The translations under genes and the position numbers were made by a program. From Acorus gramineus (lineage: Eukaryota; Streptophyta; Magnoliopsida; Acorales; Acoraceae), in NCBI GenBank assembly GCA_030737835.1, contig CM060856.1, positions 2,514,952-2,578,951 of the forward strand: a stretch of DNA of 64,000 bases, in the 5' to 3' direction. The notes beneath the pieces were generated by a model. The model ran no database searches and was not told the origin of the DNA. It was given only the letters and a program-made list of their open reading frames with translations. Of the stretch, positions 60,340 through 64,000 are shown piece by piece; position 1 is the first letter of the stretch; every line of letters begins with the position of its first letter.

Positions 60340-60624
60340 CATTTTTAGATTATCAAATGCAATTTCATATACCTTCGAAGGTATCTTTTATTACCTATTA
60401 TTCGTTCGCGGAATCTATTCTGTACTATATTATCCATATAAGGTACCCGATGAAATAGAACGATCTTAGAAGGAAAGGATATAATGAAATTCCTTGATTG
60501 GATCTTCCCAGAGGAACGATCTATTTTAGTTGATTGATCAACCCAACAAAGAAATTTAATGAATTAAAAAATCAATAGTGTTCTTATTCGAACCGCCTTG
60601 TGATCTTCAACCAATTCTGCGCTT
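60340..60624 (-). pseudogene. Nuclear copy of chloroplast ycf3 (pafI) 3' end and spacer (NUPT)
   Basis: On the minus strand 60624-60588 encodes EAQNWLKITRRFE followed by a stop, the exact C-terminus of plastid Ycf3, a photosystem I assembly factor. The remaining sequence down to about 60340 reads as the spacer downstream of ycf3 towards trnS-GGA. The rest of the gene is absent. The spacer part is assigned from its continuity with the ycf3 end. Confidence 0.8.
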
Positions 60625-60639
60625 CCTCTTCACTCATAC

Positions 60640-62930
60640 TTTGTTGAAAATTGTTCATATTTTTTTATAGTGATACCATTCAATACATACCTAATTATAT
60701 GAGGTATATGATATTTAAAAAAATGAAAACATATCCGAGCTGTGTTTTGAACTATGAAATGGATTGAATGTAAAATTTTCCTTTTTTTATCATTTTATTT
60801 TTCATCCTAAATAAAACTTTAGTCCACATCGTCCCATCCAAAATTTTATGTTAGCTCCCTTGGATCTTTATTTTCAGTCACTTTCTCTTTTCACCCTGTT
60901 TCACTTTGCAGTATTGAAAAATTGTAGCCCTCTTCAACGTCTCACACTCCCTCTTCATGTTGCAGTTTAAAATTGGTGAAACAAATAATATAACGTTGAT
61001 GTGTCGTTTGATCTTATTGCTTTTGTTTTATATGAGAATTGAACCTTGTTTTATGTTTTGCCAAAAAAAAAGTCCCAAGTTTTCTTTGATTGTGATTATC
61101 TATGACCATTCTTTTCTAACAAACTATATTTAAAAAGGATGTCCAAATGCGTTTATAGTGAAATTTTTTAAATCACGGTCTTAAGTTGTGTTACTTTGCA
61201 ATCACATGACAGTGCATTCATTGTTACACTTTCTATATAATATCACTACATCCAAAAAGACTGAGATTAACAATGAATTTGGATGTATCTTTGTAGAAGA
61301 AGGGCCATGGAGTAGCCATTCAAAAACAGACAAGGGACAAGAGTGACATTTAATGCACTACATCAACTCATACAAGGACAACCACACAGACACGGACAAA
61401 AATCCAAAATGTAAGAGAGATTTCTTCAAATATACTACATTTCTTGACCAGTCAAACTGCATATTTGGAGAACAACAGACGTAAATGAGTCTCAATACAT
61501 AATACTCGCATTGTAAGCACTAGAAAACCTGTGATTCTAGCTAGGTTTGGGAAGGATCAAGATTCAAGAACCAATGGCTGGCTGTATTTGAATTTTTTTA
61601 ATATAACTAATCCTCGATTTAAGGATTAAGGAGGTTTAACACCGTTACTTAAAACATAAAACTTGCACCCTACGCAGGTATGTTTTCCATGCATGAATGA
61701 ATTGTCCGGACTTTCAAAACTCTCTCTGCCTTGGACTCTGTTTTTTTATGCTCCCTGTTGCCTTCATTAAATGGGGGACTCCCACTTTTTTACTATATTA
61801 TATGTCTCGTGTTACTAGAAGATGGGTTGCAATCTTACCATATCGCATAAATTATACAAGTACTAGCTTGGTTTAGTTTATTTAAACCACAATCATTATA
61901 ATTTTTTAACAACAATGCCTATTTTTACTAGATGAAAAGTGCACTGGTGTTTGGTACGGTCAATTAATTCAACATGTAGAATAATATAGATTAATTATTT
62001 GAATGTTGATATATTCAATCTATTTTGTAGCCTAGACTACAGTTCAAGTCAACCACCCAGTTTTTTTAACTCTCCACCTAAGATCTAATCACATCAACCC
62101 CAAAAAAATTCATTTTTCCTCCAATACGAAATTTGTTTCCCTCCAAACAAATAAAACAAATTAGTAATTTCATTTTTTTTCATTTTGGGTATTGTTTTGG
62201 TGAGCCCTCATGTCATTTATTTTTCTAAATCCATTCAAACCGATTTTCTTCATTTTTGTTCTTCATTTATGCGATATTTCAACCATTCTTATGAGTTGTG
62301 ATGATCCAAGTGATTTTGTAAGATTTTTTTCATTATTTCATGTAATCTCTTATTCAAGCAACATTTTATTTCTAAAATAATTCATTTATGAAAGTTTTGA
62401 TTCTCGCAACATTATGATAAACAACATCGACACAATTCTACATGGAAATGTGATATTTTCTTATTCAATGTGTAATATTTTCTATCTTTCTTGCAGTTCT
62501 ACATGGATGTGTGCTATGCTGTCCATTATGTTATCTTTTTTATGTATTAACCGTGTTGACAATTACAATGATAAGCTGAGAAAAAGAACATATAAAGAGT
62601 ACATCATATATTACTTTAGATGAGGCTATGCATTTTTATCATCTCAAATTGTGGTACCATAATTATTTGCAAGCCATACACTATATTATCTAGGTACATA
62701 ATAAAAAAAAAATAGCAAGTACTAATCTAACGTAGTATATATTATATTATCGAAGTGTATACTTGATTATATTAATATATACTTTTCTAATAACAAAGCA
62801 TATACATGTTTAACTAATATAATATGCTTTTATTTTTATTTTTTTTATTTCTTATCCTCTCATCCTCATTAAAACTTGTAACATCTACTTTGCAATACAA
62901 ATAAGAGTAGCAAAATCTACCATTTTTTTA
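60640..62930. other. AT-rich intergenic DNA, nothing recognised
   Basis: No gene, RNA or transposon could be identified. An AT-rich frame at 62414-62623 shows no family resemblance. CTACATGGA occurs at about 62438 and 62501, but no larger structure was found. Confidence 0.4.
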
Positions 62931-62939
62931 TTGAAAAAC

Positions 62940-63200
62940 AAATGCTTGGGGTCTTAGAAGTCCCGCTTGTCTAGTATGCCAATGACATGATGATCATGTG
63001 TGGCCTTAGCTTAAATGCATCGCATACGACCAATGTTGGGGACACTCTCGTGCACAGGTTGGCGGGCATCATCGTAGGTTGTGATCTCCAATCGCTACCA
63101 AAGAAGACATTGGGCTTGCCCTTTGTGCAATCAAGGCTTTTGATCGAAAGGCTTTAACGCCATCTGGCCGGCTGGAAGGAACGAATGATGAGCTCAAGGA
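62940..63200 (+). mobile_element. L1-type LINE reverse-transcriptase fragment
   Basis: Translates to a YADD-box region (here QYANDMMIM; 62975-63002), then without interruption to GCDLQSLPKKTLGLPF and, after a stop, RHLAGWKE. This is the order of L1 reverse transcriptases (...YADD..., LPxxYLGLPL, ...LAGWK). Only this part of ORF2 is left, and the catalytic YADD has one D changed to N. Confidence 0.7.
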
Positions 63201-63680
63201 TCCACCAAGTTGGTGGGTACCCCTCAACTCGCCGAGTTAGGTTCAGATTGGGGTAACCCAAATTCTAAATTATTCAATCCTAACTCACTCGATCCAATCT
63301 GATTTTCAACTCCAATTGGACTAATCCGAACCCAACCCATAATTAAGTAAACCAACCCGACCCAACCCGATTTTCTAACATGATGTGCAAATTAAATAAA
63401 CTAACCCGACCCAACCAGTAAAATTAGTTAGGTTTACCTAAAATTTAAACTGTCCAGATTAGAAAATACATAATGAACGGCCATGATTTTTTTTTTAACT
63501 ATTAATTTACGGGTTCGGATTAGATTGGGTTGTGAGTGAGCCAACCCGAACCCAACCCGATTTGTGAGTCAACCCGAATTGGCCAACCCAAACTCGATTT
63601 GGTCAACTCAACCCATATAAAAATCGAGTTCAACCCGTCGGGTTCGGGTTCAACCCGACCCAAGTTGCAGCTCTAATAGC
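63200..63680. mobile_element. Probable hAT-type MITE with AACCCGACCC arrays
   Basis: AACCCGAACCCAACCC-like words fill both halves around an AT-rich centre (63370-63500). The right end, reversed, is TAGAGCTGCAACTTGGGTCG, similar in plan to the other hAT MITEs here. The left end and target duplication could not be fixed. Confidence 0.5.
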
Positions 63681-63774
63681 CTTTACCATGTGAGGAAATA
63701 TGAGAAGCTTTAATGGGTCGATCTTGTTCTTGTCAGGGGACATGTTAACTATCTCTCTTTTCAACAAGTAAAGA

Positions 63775-63920
63775 GAGCTCACGGGTGCCCGAAGAGCTCC
63801 CTCTTTTCAATAAGCTTAACCGGGTGTCCGAAGAGCTCCCGGTTCCCTTCCCTTCCTTTTCTTTTCTTGGGTAAGCCTTATTTCCCTTCTTTTCCATGTT
63901 TAGATGCTTGTTCCGTCGGG
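63775..63920 (+). mobile_element. Fragment of the Tekay/Del-like LTR leader
   Basis: 63820-63912 matches the LTR at about 14465-14550 (CGAAGAGCTCCCGGTTCCC, then TTGGGTAAG and GTTTAGATG). It lies between imperfect direct repeats of AACTATCTCTCTTTTCAACA (63747 and 63944), and GGGTGCCCGAAGA words recur at about 63782 and 63918. It is a rearranged scrap. Confidence 0.65.
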
Positions 63921-64000
63921 TGCCCGAAGATCTCCCTCTTTTTAACTATCTCTCTTTTCAACAAGTATATACTTCATCTATTTTTTTATGAAAATGTGTA

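Noticed and set aside
62414-62623. 69-codon frame
   Set aside because: AT-rich, no domain, no promoter or neighbouring exon; probably chance.

Overview
This is nuclear DNA of a flowering plant. It carries one well-supported host gene, an ortholog of the circadian MYB-like factor LHY/CCA1 at 48.0-59.5 kb on the + strand, in transposon-dense, AT-rich intergenic sequence. Plant-type LTR retrotransposons, tRNA-derived SINEs, L1-like LINE relics, hAT elements with 8-bp target duplications and two nuclear copies of chloroplast DNA (ndhF, ycf3) agree with this. The species cannot be told from the sequence.

Layout. 1-7.1 kb: a cluster of LTRs from one Ty3/gypsy chromovirus family (Tekay/Del-like) in both orientations. 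It includes a solo LTR with a clean AAAAC target duplication, which splits what looks like the first exon of a minus-strand gene whose TATA box and telo-box lie at about 7.3 kb. 7.3-10.7 kb: AT-rich DNA with tandem duplications. 10.7-13.5 kb: a small minus-strand gypsy-type element with three LTRs inside one target duplication. 13.8-26.4 kb: the main gypsy element, bounded by an AATGT duplication, with a 3-kb 5' LTR, gag-pol remains and a composite 3' LTR. 27.3-36.8 kb: a hAT MITE, followed by a triple nest (hAT MITE, then a second hAT element, then a gypsy deletion derivative), each layer with its own target duplication. 37-47 kb: fold-back elements, two SINEs and two copia fossils. 47-60 kb: LHY with promoter, leader and an 8.7-kb third intron full of insertions. 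60-64 kb: a chloroplast ycf3 insert, a LINE reverse-transcriptase scrap, a repeat-rich hAT-like block and an LTR scrap.

The only convincing functional unit is LHY. Six coding exons give an uninterrupted protein of about 755 residues with a SHAQKFF-type MYB domain. The promoter holds three CACGTG G-boxes and two TCP-type GGNCCCAC sites, which fits clock control.

The most unusual material is in the gypsy LTRs. Each long copy has a GT...AG leader interval enclosing a very GC-rich block of variable length, followed by a G-run minisatellite of variable copy number. A second theme is a set of hAT MITEs, each with its own short internal repeat motif but related ends. Retroelements are described as fossils only.
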